Source of the DNA: UBA10649 sp963749905 | GTDB taxonomy: Bacteria > Actinomycetota > Actinomycetes > S36-B12 | Direction of reading: 5' to 3' | NCBI GenBank assembly: GCA_963749905.1 | Contig: CAVVOF010000004.1 | Location: 806,001 to 870,000, forward strand | Length of the DNA stretch: 64,000 nt | Part shown: positions 19,601 through 28,310 of the stretch, piece after piece | How the letters are laid out: each line of letters begins with the position of its first letter | How positions within the stretch are numbered: position 1 is the first letter of the stretch | Position numbers and translations under genes: made by a program | Notes under the pieces: generated by a model | What the model saw: the letters and a program-made list of their open reading frames with translations, nothing else | Database searches by the model: none | What the model was told of the DNA's origin: nothing

Positions 19601-19984
19601 ACCGGTCTGGCCAGTGAGAGCAACGTGCTGCGCTACTTCCCCGTCGATCGCGTGATAGCCAGGGTGGCGAGTGAGCACGACATCACCGGCGCCGTGCTCC
19701 GGGAGGCCGCGCGTGTCTGCGGCGTTCCGCTCGAGATCAGCTCAGCCGACCGCGAGGACGACGCCGCCCTCGCGGATCTCCTGCGCGCGCAGACCGGCGA
19801 GGTACGGCTACGGCTGCTCACGGACGCCTCCGATGAGGTGCTGGCGGCTGCCCATGCAGCAGGTGTCGCCGTGGACCGCGCACCCGTGACCTCTGTGGGT
19901 GCGCTGGAACTGCCGCACTGGCTCAAGGAGCAGGCGGTGTCCCGTTCACTGCATCGCTACGGCCGGCTGCTGCCGCGCGGCTAA
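16676..19984 (+). CDS. putA: Bifunctional proline dehydrogenase / L-glutamate gamma-semialdehyde dehydrogenase
   Basis: 1102 residues. The N-terminal helical region leads to the FAD-dependent proline dehydrogenase barrel (about 100-420: GFAININILGEAILG, YVSVKISAI, IKIRLVKGANLAMESVE, RIGVASHNLF). The NAD-dependent P5C dehydrogenase domain follows (about 530-970). It has the cofactor region VVVAGPWNFPYAIPASG, the general base Glu in LTAETSGKNA and the catalytic Cys in GHAGQKCSAAS. The last 120 residues are a C-terminal tail found in many long PutA proteins. The enzyme oxidises proline to glutamate in two channelled steps. Nothing resembles the DNA-binding N-terminus of enterobacterial PutA, so the divergent AraC protein is the likely regulator. 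GTG 16676 was chosen; ATG 16697 is possible. Confidence 0.93.
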   Translation: MSAPELPMARIADAAPADADRDERRARLAEQRARDLLARSLQDTTRAERRSSRRLARLLGDEAGRDFLLDLTDRILRIRSPRRSARALADLAAPGVPKSLGPVDRLGMRLLARVAPLAPKTAERLVSWRIDRDTNGVILSAEEPAFSDYVRRRTAGGFAININILGEAILGDAEAEARCQAVLARIQRPDVPYVSVKISAICANLDVLAEADSLDRIKVQLRRLYRAAMASTPPTFVNLDMEEYRDLELSIVSFMETLDEPEFLTYEAGIVLQAYVPDSHAALARLCEWANARRDRGGAGIKIRLVKGANLAMESVEAELHDWPQAPYSSKAEVDASYKAMLDSALELGHPDAVRIGVASHNLFEVAWALTLRDELADPSRIEIEMLEGMAPPQSRAVRRDAGGLLLYSPVVSPRERDASIAYLSRRLDENASPENFLRALFDLTPGSREWEEQRERFRRSVRERIDVPRTSRRSQDRWGEPGAAPRDGSFRNVADTDFTQAANRAWARATLETTDLPQFELVPTSDDVDSLVTRSIEAQVAWGRTTWGERRHVLARVAEIMEEERGRTLAAMARTTGKTVREGDPEVSEAIDFALYAAHLTLAHEQQERSGTAWSPHRVVVVAGPWNFPYAIPASGLVHALAAGCSVILKPAPEARAIGALLVEQLVRAGVPDGVVQLACTEDNEVGRSLITHASVDHVMLTGSMDTARMFLEWQPHLSLTAETSGKNAIVITAAADIDQAIRDLVKSAFGHAGQKCSAASLAIVEASVYDDPAFHERLADAARSLPVGPAEQLSTVMGPLIAEPRGPLARALTTLEPGESWLLKPVALSSTQWTPGIRRDVRPGSWFHLTECFGPVLGLMRADDLDHAIALQNATAYGLTGGIESLDPQEIETWLARVQVGNAYVNRHITGAIVQRQPFGGWKASSVGVGGKPGGPNHLAVYGTWRPRDLDSETASVDFARAWAETFSQATDVTGLASESNVLRYFPVDRVIARVASEHDITGAVLREAARVCGVPLEISSADREDDAALADLLRAQTGEVRLRLLTDASDEVLAAAHAAGVAVDRAPVTSVGALELPHWLKEQAVSRSLHRYGRLLPRG

Positions 19985-20544
19985 CTGCTGGCCGGGGCCG
20001 TCGTTGTGGGTGTCGTGGTGACCGGGGTGGCGATGACCACCATCGTCCGCACGAAGCGGCTGCCCTGCAGGTCGTTGCACGTGATCAGGGTGAGCCGGCG
20101 AGGTCCGGTCGTGCTGAACCAGCGCTTCTTCAGCACGCCCTTCTTCACGATCTCGCGGCGGGCGATCTGGTAGGTCTTCGGAGTCTTGCCGACCTTGCCG
20201 ACGGTGAACGTGGTGCCGATGGGCAGGGTGGTCAGGGCATTGAGCGTGCCGGGGCAGCCGGGGCCGTAGCGGACGTGCCACGTGATGACGGTGGAGCCCT
20301 TCTTCGCGTGCAGCGGCGCGTTGCGACGCGAGAGGCCGGCTGCCTGGTTCGTCGCCGGCGGCAGCAGCGGGCCGCCCTTCTTGTACGTCACGCTCTTGAC
20401 CGGGACGGTCTTCTTCCCGACCTTGATCGAGGCCACCGCCGGACCACCGATGGAGGCGGGCGGGCAGGAGGCGGCCTGGGCCGGCGTCCAACCGATCAAG
20501 CCGGTGATCATCACAGTCACCGCAGCGACGGCTATGCGCTTCAT
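19981..20544 (-). CDS. Secreted class F-type sortase-like protein
   Basis: 187 residues from ATG 20544, which has GAGGACG upstream. There is a signal peptide (MKRIAVAAVTVMITGLIGWT, cleavage near AQAAS). The body fits the sortase fold: SIKVGKKTVPVKSV, then STVITWHVRYG with the candidate His, RRLTLITCNDLQG with the candidate catalytic Cys, and SRFVRTMVVIA with the Arg. The LPxTG-transpeptidase triad is therefore present, although the His context differs from the usual GH motif. There is no C-terminal membrane helix and the tail is a threonine-rich run. I see no LPxTG substrate in this window. The last four bases overlap the convergent putA stop. Confidence 0.7.
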   Translation of the reverse strand: MKRIAVAAVTVMITGLIGWTPAQAASCPPASIGGPAVASIKVGKKTVPVKSVTYKKGGPLLPPATNQAAGLSRRNAPLHAKKGSTVITWHVRYGPGCPGTLNALTTLPIGTTFTVGKVGKTPKTYQIARREIVKKGVLKKRWFSTTGPRRLTLITCNDLQGSRFVRTMVVIATPVTTTPTTTAPASS

Positions 20545-20783
20545 CGGGTCCACGTCCTCGGGTCTCCGGTGTCGGCCTGAGGGGCCAGAACCGACATTTC
20601 CGGACACGATACGTAACCCGGGTGCTGCTGTCGACTACGACCCCCGGTCCTGGCCGATCACTGACCGGGCAGCGAATTCGCCGAAAAGGGCTCGTCGAGG
20701 CAGATTCACGAGGCAAACCGAGGGTCGGTCGTTGCCATCGACCCCGCACCTTCCTACCGTGGACGCGGAGGTGTCATCGAGCG

Positions 20784-21525
20784 ATGCTGGGCCTGCCGGA
20801 TGGCGTCACCACCTGTCTGTTCGACCTCGACGGGGTCCTCACCGACACCGCCTCCGTGCACCAGCAGGCGTGGAAGGAACTGTTCGACGCCTTCCTCAGC
20901 GCACGTGCGGCGGCCGACGGTTCGCTCTTCGTGCCGTTCGAGGCGCGCGACTACGAGCTGTACGTGGACGGCAAGCCACGACTCGACGGCGTGCGCGACT
21001 TCCTCGCCAGCCGCGGGATCGTCCTCCCTGAGGGCTCCCCCGACGACGCACCGGACGCGAAGACCATCAACGGCCTGGGCACCCGGAAGAACCAGCTGGT
21101 GCTGCGACGGATCAGCGAAGACGGCGTGCAGGTGTTCCCGGGGTCGCTCCGCTACGTGCAGGCGGCCCTCGACCTGGGTCTGCGGCGCGCAGTCGTGTCC
21201 GCATCAGCCAATGCCGGCGGGGTCCTCCAGGCGGCGGGGCTCACGCCCTACATCGAGGTGCGCATCGACGGCCTGACCATCAAGGAGCAGAACCTGCGCG
21301 GCAAGCCCGCGCCCGACACCTACCTCGCCGGCGCCGCCGCCCTCGGCGTGCTGCCCGCCCAGTGTGCGGTCTTCGAGGATGCGCTCTCCGGAGTGGCGGC
21401 CGGGACGCGCCGGCGGATTCGGCTGCGTCGTCGGCGTGGACCGCGTCGGACAGTCGGACGCCCTTCGCGCGAGCGGTGCGGATGTCGTGGTGACCGATCT
21501 CGGCGACCTGTTGGAGGATGCATGA
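20784..21525 (+). CDS. Beta-phosphoglucomutase family HAD hydrolase, frameshifted near the 3' end
   Basis: 246 residues after correction. The HAD nucleophile motif is TCLFDLDGVLTDT with both Asp residues. LGTRKNQLVLR belongs to the cap, AVVSASANAGGVLQ is motif II, KPAPDTYL has the Lys, and VFEDALSGVAAG is motif IV. An extra A at 21405 breaks the frame directly after motif IV; the corrected end reads GRAGGFGCVVGVDRVG. The family converts beta-glucose-1-phosphate to glucose-6-phosphate. It overlaps the GH65 phosphorylase start by four bases (ATGA), and phosphorylases of that family release beta-glucose-1-phosphate, so the pair forms one pathway. Confidence 0.88.
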
Positions 21526-23886
21526 TCGTCCAGCGCCCCTATCCGATCGAGCCGTGGGTGGTCCGCGAGACGCACCTCGATCTCGGACTCCTGCCTCAGG
21601 CAGAGTCACTCTTCACGCTGTCGAACGGGCACATCGGGCTGCGGGGCAACCTCGACGAGGGTGAGCCCTACGGCCTGCCCGGCACGTATCTCAACAGTTT
21701 CTACGAGACCCGGCCGCTTCCCTACGCCGAGGCCGCATACGGCTATCCCGAGGATGACCAGACCATCATCAACGTCACCAACGGGAAGATCATGCGGCTG
21801 CTCGTCGATGACGAGTCCTTCGACGTTCGCTATGGCGACGTGCACGAGCACCATCGACGAATCGACCTGCGCAGTGGCCTGCTCGAGCGGGTGGTGGACT
21901 GGACCTCTCCCGGCCAGTCACGGGTGCGCATCAGGTCCCGCCGCCTGGTCTCCTTCGCCCAGCGTTCCGTCGCCGCGATCGAGTACATCGTCGAGCCGGT
22001 GGACAAGGCGGCCCGCATCATCCTGCAGTCCGAACTGGTCGCGAACGAGGAGCAGCCACCGGCTTCCCGCGATCCGCGCGTCGCCGCGATCCTCGACAAC
22101 CCGCTCGTCGCCGCCGGACAGGACCACGATGACGACTCCATCGTCCTGCTGCACCGGACTCGCCGGAGCGACCTGCTCATGGGCGCGGGCATGGCGCACG
22201 TCATCGAGGCACCCGGCCGCGAGGAGACGAACGTCGCCGTCCGCGAGGACTGGGCACGGCTGACGATCGCCTGCACTGTGCAGCCCGGCGAACGGCTCCG
22301 AGTGGTGAAGTACCTCGCCTACGCCTGGTCAGGCATGCGCTCCGAGACGGCGATGCAGAGACCAGGTGGCCAGCGCCCTCACCCAGGCCCAGTTCAGCGG
22401 ATGGGAAGGACTGGTCGCCGACCAGCGCGCCTACCTCGACGACTTCTGGACGTCCGCCGACGTCGTCGTCGAGGGCGACGCCGAGCTCCAGCAGGCCGTG
22501 CGCTTCTCCCTGTTCCACCTCCTGCAGGCGGGTGCCCGGGCGGAGCGTCGCGCCATCCCCTCCAAGGGGCTGACCGGCCCGGGCTACGACGGCCACACCT
22601 TCTGGGACACCGAGATGTACGTGCTTCCGGTGCTCACCTACACCAGCCCGACGCCGCCGCGGATGCCCTGCGGTGGCGGCACTCCACCCTGGACCGGGCC
22701 CGCGCCCGGGCCGCCGAGCTCTTCCTCTCGGGTGCGGCTTTCCCGTGGCGCACCATCAGAGGCGAGGAGTGCTCGGGCTACTGGCCGGCCGGCACGGCGG
22801 GCTTCCACATCAATGCCGACATCGCGGCAGCCGTGGTCCGCTACAGCGAGGCCACCGGTGACGAGCGCCTTCGAGAACGACGTCGGCCTCGAGCTGCTCG
22901 TCGACATCGCCCGGCTGTTCATGTCCCTCGGCCACCACGATGCTCTGGGTGGGTGGCATATCGACGGCGTCACCGGGCCCGACGAGTACAGCGCCATCGC
23001 GGACGACAACGTGTACACCAACCTGATGGCGGCGCGGGCCCTGGTCGCGGCCGCCGACATGTCCCTCCGGCATCCCGCCCGCGCCCGAGAGCTCTCCGTC
23101 ACCACGGAGGAGAGCGCGATGTGGCGGGGAGCCGCGGCCGCGGTGCACGTGCCCTACGACGAGGAGCACCAGGTGCACGAGCAGTCCTCCGGCTTCACTC
23201 GGCACGCCGAGTGGGACTTCGAAGGCCGCCGCGACTACCCGCTGCTGCTGCATGCGCCGTACTTCGACCTGTACCGCAAGCAGGTGATCAAGCAGGCGGA
23301 CACCGTCCTCGCCATGCACTGGTGCGGCGACCACTTCACGCCCGATGAGAAGGCCCGCAACTTCGACTACTACGAGCGGCGCACGGTGCGGGACTCGTCC
23401 CTGTCCGCCTGCACGCAGGCGGTGCTGGCCGCCGAGCTCGGGCATCTCGACCTCGCGTACGACTACGCGTACGAGGCGGCCCTCACCGATCTCCTCGACC
23501 TGCAGCGCAACAGCGTCAACGGCCTGCACATGGCCAGCCTCGGGGGAGCGTGGCTGGCGCTGGTCGCCGGCTTCGGCGGATTCCGGGACCACAGCGGCGT
23601 GCCGTCATTCGACCCGGTGCTCCCGGAGGGACTGACCCGGCTTCGGTTCTCGCTGCTGTGGCGGGGCATTCGCCTCACCGTCGACGTCGAGCAGCATCAG
23701 GTCACGTACTCGATCCAGGACGACGCGCCGTCCACGCTGCTCGTCAAGCACCGTGACGAGGAGATCCACATCACCGCACACGAGCCTGCTGTGCATCGCC
23801 TGCTGCCGCGGTCCCCGCTGCTGCCGGCACCGGAACCGCCGCCGGGGCGGGAGCCGATGTCGGCGCGACGCCCGATCGACAACTGA
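21522..23886 (+). CDS. GH65 disaccharide phosphorylase (maltose/trehalose/kojibiose type), three frame disruptions
   Basis: 787 residues after correction. The N-terminal beta-sandwich starts IEPWVVRETHLDLG and includes ESLFTLSNGHIGLRG, a GH65 hallmark. The catalytic (alpha/alpha)6 barrel has GYDGHTFWDTEMYVLPVLTY, EECSGYWPAGTAGFHIN, and GVTGPDEYSAIADDNVYTN with the general-acid Glu, plus IKQADTVLAMHW. Frame breaks occur near 22357 (extra A), 22650 (one base missing) and 22868 (extra C); each side reads as GH65. The enzyme uses phosphate to split an alpha-glucosyl disaccharide into glucose and beta-glucose-1-phosphate, passed to the coupled mutase. Substrate specificity cannot be read here; trehalose is attractive because treYZ are in this window. 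Confidence 0.85.
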
Positions 23887-23937
23887 GCCGTCGTTCGGGG
23901 CCAGCGATCCTCGGCACGCCGCACGCCGTGGGCATGG

Positions 23938-25332
23938 TCAGTAGTGGAACGCGCCCCGGTGGCCCGGATCCTGCGCCAGCGGCGCCGGCAGCCCTTCGAG
24001 GAAGTCGGTCGCCCGCCGGAGGTCGGCAAGGAGTAGATCCGCGAGGTCCCGCCCGAAGCCGTTGCGCACCACAATCCGCAGACCGGCGATGTCGGTGAGA
24101 TCCGCTGGGAGCGTGTACGCAGGCACCTGCCACCCACTCTCTCGCAGCTTCGCAGATACGTCGTACACGGTGTAGTTGGTGACCTCCGGCTTGAGCCGGA
24201 AGAAGAAGACCGGCAGTTCGGAGCCGTCCGACAGGAGTTCGTAGGGCCCCATCTTCGCGATCTCCGACGACAGGTAGAGCGCGGACTCCCGACAGGCCTG
24301 GTGAACGGCCTGATAGCCGAAGCGACCGAGCCGGATGAAGTTGTAGTACTGCGCGATCACCTGTGACCCCGGACGGGAGAAGTTGAGCGCGAACGTCGGC
24401 ATGTCGCCGCCGAGGTAGTTCACGTGGAAGACCAGGTCCTCCGGCAGGTCCTCCGGCGTCCGCCAGATGGCCCAGCCGACCCCGGGGTACACGAGTCCGT
24501 ACTTGTGTCCGGAAGCATTGATCGACCGGACGCGAGGCACGCGGAAGTCCCACTCGAGGTCGGGATCGAGGAACGGCGCGACGAAGCCGCCCGAGGCCGC
24601 GTCCACGTGCACCGGGACGTCGGGTCCGCCACCGGCGGCCAGGTCGTCCAGCGCGGCCGCGATCTCCTTCACCGGCTCGTACGAGCCGTCGAAGGTCGAT
24701 CCGAGGATCGCCACTACCCCGATGGTGTTCTCGTCGACGAGGGGCAGGGCGTGCGCTGCATCCAGCTGCAGTCGCCCTTCCTCGATCGGCGCATAGCGGG
24801 GCTCGACATCCCAGTACCGGCAGAACTTCTCCCAGACGACCTGCACGTTGATGCCCATGACCAGATTGGGTCGATCGGTCGGCAGGCCGGCCGCCTGTCG
24901 GCGCTGGCGCCAGCGCCACTTCAGCGCCAGCCCGCCCAGCATGACCGCCTCGCTCGATCCGGTGGTCGAGGTCCCGATCGGATGGTCCGCGTCCGGTGCA
25001 TGCCAGAGGTTGGAGATCATTGACACGCAGCGCTCTTCGATGGCCGCCGTCTGCGGATACTCGTCCTTGTCGATCATGTTCTTGTCGAGTGACTCGGCGA
25101 AGAGAAGGGCAGCCTCGTCGTCCATGAACGTGGTGACGAAGGTGGCCAGGTTCTGCCGGGCATTTCCGTCGAGCATGAGCTCGTCATGGATCAGCTGGTA
25201 GGCGACTCGCGGATCCGCCCCGTACTCCGGGAGGTCCTTCTTGGGAATTCCGTTCTTCACTCCGGGTCTCGCGAACGCAGGGGTGAGCATCAGTTTGACG
25301 ACATCAGCGGTGTTCTCGGGGAAATCGGTCAT
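23938..25332 (-). CDS. gadB: Glutamate decarboxylase, PLP-dependent
   Basis: 464 residues. Recognised by GTSTTGSSEAVMLGGLALKW (cofactor phosphate region), VHVDAASGGFVAPFL with the PLP-binding Asp, and SINASGHKYGLVYPG with the Schiff-base Lys. The length is that of bacterial GadB. It converts glutamate to GABA with proton uptake and usually serves acid resistance or GABA metabolism. No antiporter GadC is seen nearby. ATG 25332 is used; a GTG at 25341 would add three residues. It is convergent with the GH65 gene and stands alone as a transcription unit. Confidence 0.93.
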   Translation of the reverse strand: MTDFPENTADVVKLMLTPAFARPGVKNGIPKKDLPEYGADPRVAYQLIHDELMLDGNARQNLATFVTTFMDDEAALLFAESLDKNMIDKDEYPQTAAIEERCVSMISNLWHAPDADHPIGTSTTGSSEAVMLGGLALKWRWRQRRQAAGLPTDRPNLVMGINVQVVWEKFCRYWDVEPRYAPIEEGRLQLDAAHALPLVDENTIGVVAILGSTFDGSYEPVKEIAAALDDLAAGGGPDVPVHVDAASGGFVAPFLDPDLEWDFRVPRVRSINASGHKYGLVYPGVGWAIWRTPEDLPEDLVFHVNYLGGDMPTFALNFSRPGSQVIAQYYNFIRLGRFGYQAVHQACRESALYLSSEIAKMGPYELLSDGSELPVFFFRLKPEVTNYTVYDVSAKLRESGWQVPAYTLPADLTDIAGLRIVVRNGFGRDLADLLLADLRRATDFLEGLPAPLAQDPGHRGAFHY

Positions 25333-25375
25333 GTCCCGCACGCTACGCCGGATTCGCCACCTGCGGAGTGACTTG

Positions 25376-26254
25376 TCAGCTGGTGACGTCTTTGCGACTG
25401 AACCTCGCCCAGGCCAGGCTGAGGAAGATCACCGCGTAGGCCAGCGCGACGAGCAGGCCTCTCGAGACCTGCTCGAGGTACATCGGGTCACGGAAGAGGT
25501 CGGCGAACGCGGGCCAGTAGTGCACCAGCAGCCACGGGTGCAGCCAGTCCAGTTGTGAGATGCCGTCCAGGATCCACATGGCGGTGGAGATGATGGTGAC
25601 GGCGATCATCGCCGCGATCGGCTGCTCGGTGAGCACGGAGACGAACAGGCCGATGGCGGCCAGTGCGGCCAGCCCCACTGTGACGTAGCCGGCGGCCAGG
25701 GCCAGCCGCAGGAGTCCGTCTGCGAGCGAGACCTGGCTGCCCGACAGCAGGGTCACCGGCCCCAGCCCGAACAGGGCGCCGCCGATGACGACTCCCGTGA
25801 TGGTCACCACTGCGACACCGATCAGCGCCCCGATCACGAGGGCCGTGTACTTGACGGCGAGCAGCCGCGTTCGGGTGACCGGCACGGTGAGCAGGTAGCG
25901 GAGTGTGCCGGTGTTGGCCTCGCCGGCGATCGCGTCGCCGGACAGCACCGCAACGGCCAGCGGGAGGAACAGGGCGATCTCGATGGTCAGGGCGGCGAGC
26001 GCGACGAACATGCCGTTCGACGTCGCCGCGGTGATGAAGTCGGCTCCCCCGCGGCCACCGCGCGGCGTGGAGTACTTGAGTGCGACGGCGATCAGGATCG
26101 GCACGGCCGCCAGCACGAGCAGGCCCATCTGGTTGCGGCGACGTCCGACGATCAGTCGCAGCTCGGAGCGCAGCAGCCGACCGTGGCTGCGCACCGTGCC
26201 GACTCGGGTCGGACCGGACTCGAGGGTCTCGCGCACGTCGCTACTCGCCGACAT
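25376..26254 (-). CDS. ABC-2 type transporter permease
   Basis: 292 residues with about six transmembrane helices (IEIALFLPLAVAVL, LVIGALIGVAVVTITGVVIG and others). GDAIAGEANTGTLRYLLTVP is the conserved coupling segment of ABC-2 permeases that follow BcrA/NatA-type ATPases. The C-terminus RFSRKDVTS closely matches that of the permease ending at 38445, so the two are paralogues. ATG 26254 lies inside the ATPase gene, overlapping it by 14 bases. It should form the membrane half of an exporter with the next two gene products. Confidence 0.85.
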   Translation of the reverse strand: MSASSDVRETLESGPTRVGTVRSHGRLLRSELRLIVGRRRNQMGLLVLAAVPILIAVALKYSTPRGGRGGADFITAATSNGMFVALAALTIEIALFLPLAVAVLSGDAIAGEANTGTLRYLLTVPVTRTRLLAVKYTALVIGALIGVAVVTITGVVIGGALFGLGPVTLLSGSQVSLADGLLRLALAAGYVTVGLAALAAIGLFVSVLTEQPIAAMIAVTIISTAMWILDGISQLDWLHPWLLVHYWPAFADLFRDPMYLEQVSRGLLVALAYAVIFLSLAWARFSRKDVTS

Positions 26255-27173
26255 CGAAGCCCTCCCCCGTGAGCGACACGAATAGGTCCTCCAGGCTCGG
26301 CGAGTCCACCGTGAACCCGCGCACTCCCACGCCGGCGGCGACAAGCGCGGCAACGATGCTCTCGGGTGCGGCCGCTCCGTGCTCGGCCGTCAGGCCGGTG
26401 GCGGTGGGCGTGATCGACTCGAGGCCGAGGTCGCGCAGGACGGTCGCGGCAGCCTCGGGCATGGCGGTCGTCACGGTGACGGTGGCGCGCATCCCCGACC
26501 GGACCTCGTCCACCGTGCCCTGGGCGACGAGTTGGCCCTGCCTCATGACACCCACATGCGAGCACACCTGCTCCACCTCCGACAGCAGGTGGCTCGAGAC
26601 GAGCACGGTGGTGCCGTCGTCCGCCAGCGAGGCGATCAGGTGCCGCACCTCCCGCGTGCCCTGCGGGTCGAGGCCGTTGGTCGGCTCGTCCAGGATGAGC
26701 AGGTCGCGTGGCTGCAGCAGAGCCGCGGCGATTGCCAGTCGCTGGCGCATGCCGAGTGAATAGGCGCGGTAGCGCTTTCGGCCCGACGCCAGCAGGCCGA
26801 CCCGGTCGAGGGCGGCATCGATGCGCTGACGCGCAGACGCAGCCTCCGCGTAGCGATCCGCCGCGTCGAGCCGGGCGAGGTTCGCGCGGCCCGACAGGTA
26901 CGGATGGAAGGCGGGGCCTTCGACCAGCGAGCCGACTCGAGGCAGGACCGTCGACACCCTCGCGGGCACGGGTTCGCCGAGCAGGTCGATCTCGCCTGCG
27001 GTCGGGAAGGCGAGCCCGAGGAGCATTCGGATGGTGGTGGTCTTGCCCGACCCGTTGGGGCCGAGGAACCCGAACACGGACCCGTAGGGGACCTCGAGGT
27101 CGATGCCGTCGACGGCGGCATGCGACCCGAACGTCTTCACCAGCCCGCGGGTCGCCACCGCGTGCGAGGTCAC
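26241..27173 (-). CDS. ABC transporter ATP-binding protein
   Basis: 310 residues. Walker A is GPNGSGKTT, the signature is YSLGMRQRLAIA and Walker B is LLILDEPTNGLDPQG, followed by the H-loop VLVSSHLLSE. The C-terminal extension of about 90 residues (ending GVRGFTVDSPSLEDLFVSLT) is typical of BcrA/NatA/DrrA-like ATPases that energise ABC-2 permeases. The family start is GTG 27173, which overlaps the stop of the LolA-like gene by four bases. The three-gene unit probably exports a lipophilic or envelope substrate. Confidence 0.92.
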   Translation of the reverse strand: MTSHAVATRGLVKTFGSHAAVDGIDLEVPYGSVFGFLGPNGSGKTTTIRMLLGLAFPTAGEIDLLGEPVPARVSTVLPRVGSLVEGPAFHPYLSGRANLARLDAADRYAEAASARQRIDAALDRVGLLASGRKRYRAYSLGMRQRLAIAAALLQPRDLLILDEPTNGLDPQGTREVRHLIASLADDGTTVLVSSHLLSEVEQVCSHVGVMRQGQLVAQGTVDEVRSGMRATVTVTTAMPEAAATVLRDLGLESITPTATGLTAEHGAAAPESIVAALVAAGVGVRGFTVDSPSLEDLFVSLTGEGFDVGE

Positions 27174-28261
27174 CTGTCGGCCAGCGCGGCTTCGAGCACC
27201 TCGGCGGTCACGGCGCCGACGGCCACCCGGCCGTCGTCGGTGATGATCGCGGAGAACAGGGTCCCGTCGACGATCCGACCGCTCCCCCACTCTCCGGAGA
27301 CCGTGGGCAGGGCGTCCAGCAGCTGCAGCGCCTGTGCCGCCTGCGGGTCAGCCTCGTCGATGACCGCATCCGTCGGCAGGGTGGCGAGGACGACGCGCGT
27401 CCAACCGTCGCCGACCATCGTCGGCTCGCCGCCGGCGGGCCGGTCGGCCTTCGACGCGCTGTGGTCGCCCATCTCGAGTTCCGTCACCTCGGCACCGGGG
27501 GGCGGAGTGAAGGCGAAGACGCTCGGATCCGGCTTGGCGAAGCTGACCGAGGTGAAGCCCACCTCGAACGCCGGCGCCGACGTCACCGTCGAGAAGACGC
27601 GCACGCGCAGCGGGACGCTCGTCTCGGCGTCGACGGAGATGACCGCGCGGTCGATCTTCGAGCCGTTCTGCTTGGGCGCGAGGGCGAGTTCGTACACGGC
27701 GCGGCCAGCCACGGAGCCGGCACCGGACACGGTGACCTCGGTCGTCGGCTCGATGCTGGAGAGCACGAGTGCCGCTGCCTCCTGCGGCGTGGCGGGCAGA
27801 TCGGCGACCGACGACGGCCCCTTCGCACCCGCATCCTTCGGCACCGTGGCGTGCTCGACCGTCGAGGTCGCGCTGTCCCAGATCCACACGTCGTCGCCGT
27901 TTCGGATGATGTCGTACTCGCCGCGCGGGGCCAGCAGGTCGACACGCGAGCCGCTCTCGCCGTCCGCCCAGACCCGCAGGGTGTGCGTCCCGCTGGCCAG
28001 CTTCGTCAGGCCGGAGCCGGACGAGTCGCCCAGCATGGAGAGGTTCGGCAGGCCGAGATCGGCCGTCACCTCGACCGTGCCCGAGAGGGCGTCGGCCGTG
28101 GGTGCCTGGAGGTCGATGAGCAGTTCTTCGGCGGTCGTGGGCGGCAGGCCGGCGTCGGCGGACACGCCTGCGGTACCGAGGGCCGCGCCCCCGACGATCA
28201 GGAGGCCGGCGGCGGCGGGGACGGCCCAGCGCAGGCGGGGATGACGATCGAAGATGCTCAC
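27170..28261 (-). CDS. Exported LolA/RseB-fold protein
   Basis: 363 residues. An N-terminal signal anchor (LRWAVPAAAGLLIVGGAALG) is followed by a long beta-rich periplasmic-type region. LSGTVEVTADLGLPNL, GEYDIIRNGDDVWIWDSATS and SVPLRVRVFSTVT are the strand pattern seen in LolA/RseB-fold (DUF2092-like) proteins. In monoderm bacteria these probably bind lipid chains outside the membrane. It is coupled by a four-base overlap to the ATPase gene, so it may be the extracytoplasmic partner of that exporter. GTG 28261 was chosen; ATG 28276 is possible. Confidence 0.75.
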   Translation of the reverse strand: MSIFDRHPRLRWAVPAAAGLLIVGGAALGTAGVSADAGLPPTTAEELLIDLQAPTADALSGTVEVTADLGLPNLSMLGDSSGSGLTKLASGTHTLRVWADGESGSRVDLLAPRGEYDIIRNGDDVWIWDSATSTVEHATVPKDAGAKGPSSVADLPATPQEAAALVLSSIEPTTEVTVSGAGSVAGRAVYELALAPKQNGSKIDRAVISVDAETSVPLRVRVFSTVTSAPAFEVGFTSVSFAKPDPSVFAFTPPPGAEVTELEMGDHSASKADRPAGGEPTMVGDGWTRVVLATLPTDAVIDEADPQAAQALQLLDALPTVSGEWGSGRIVDGTLFSAIITDDGRVAVGAVTAEVLEAALADR

Positions 28262-28310
28262 CCGTCCATCATGCATCCGGATTCGCGCCCTGCCAAACCC
28301 GGACAGGCGG

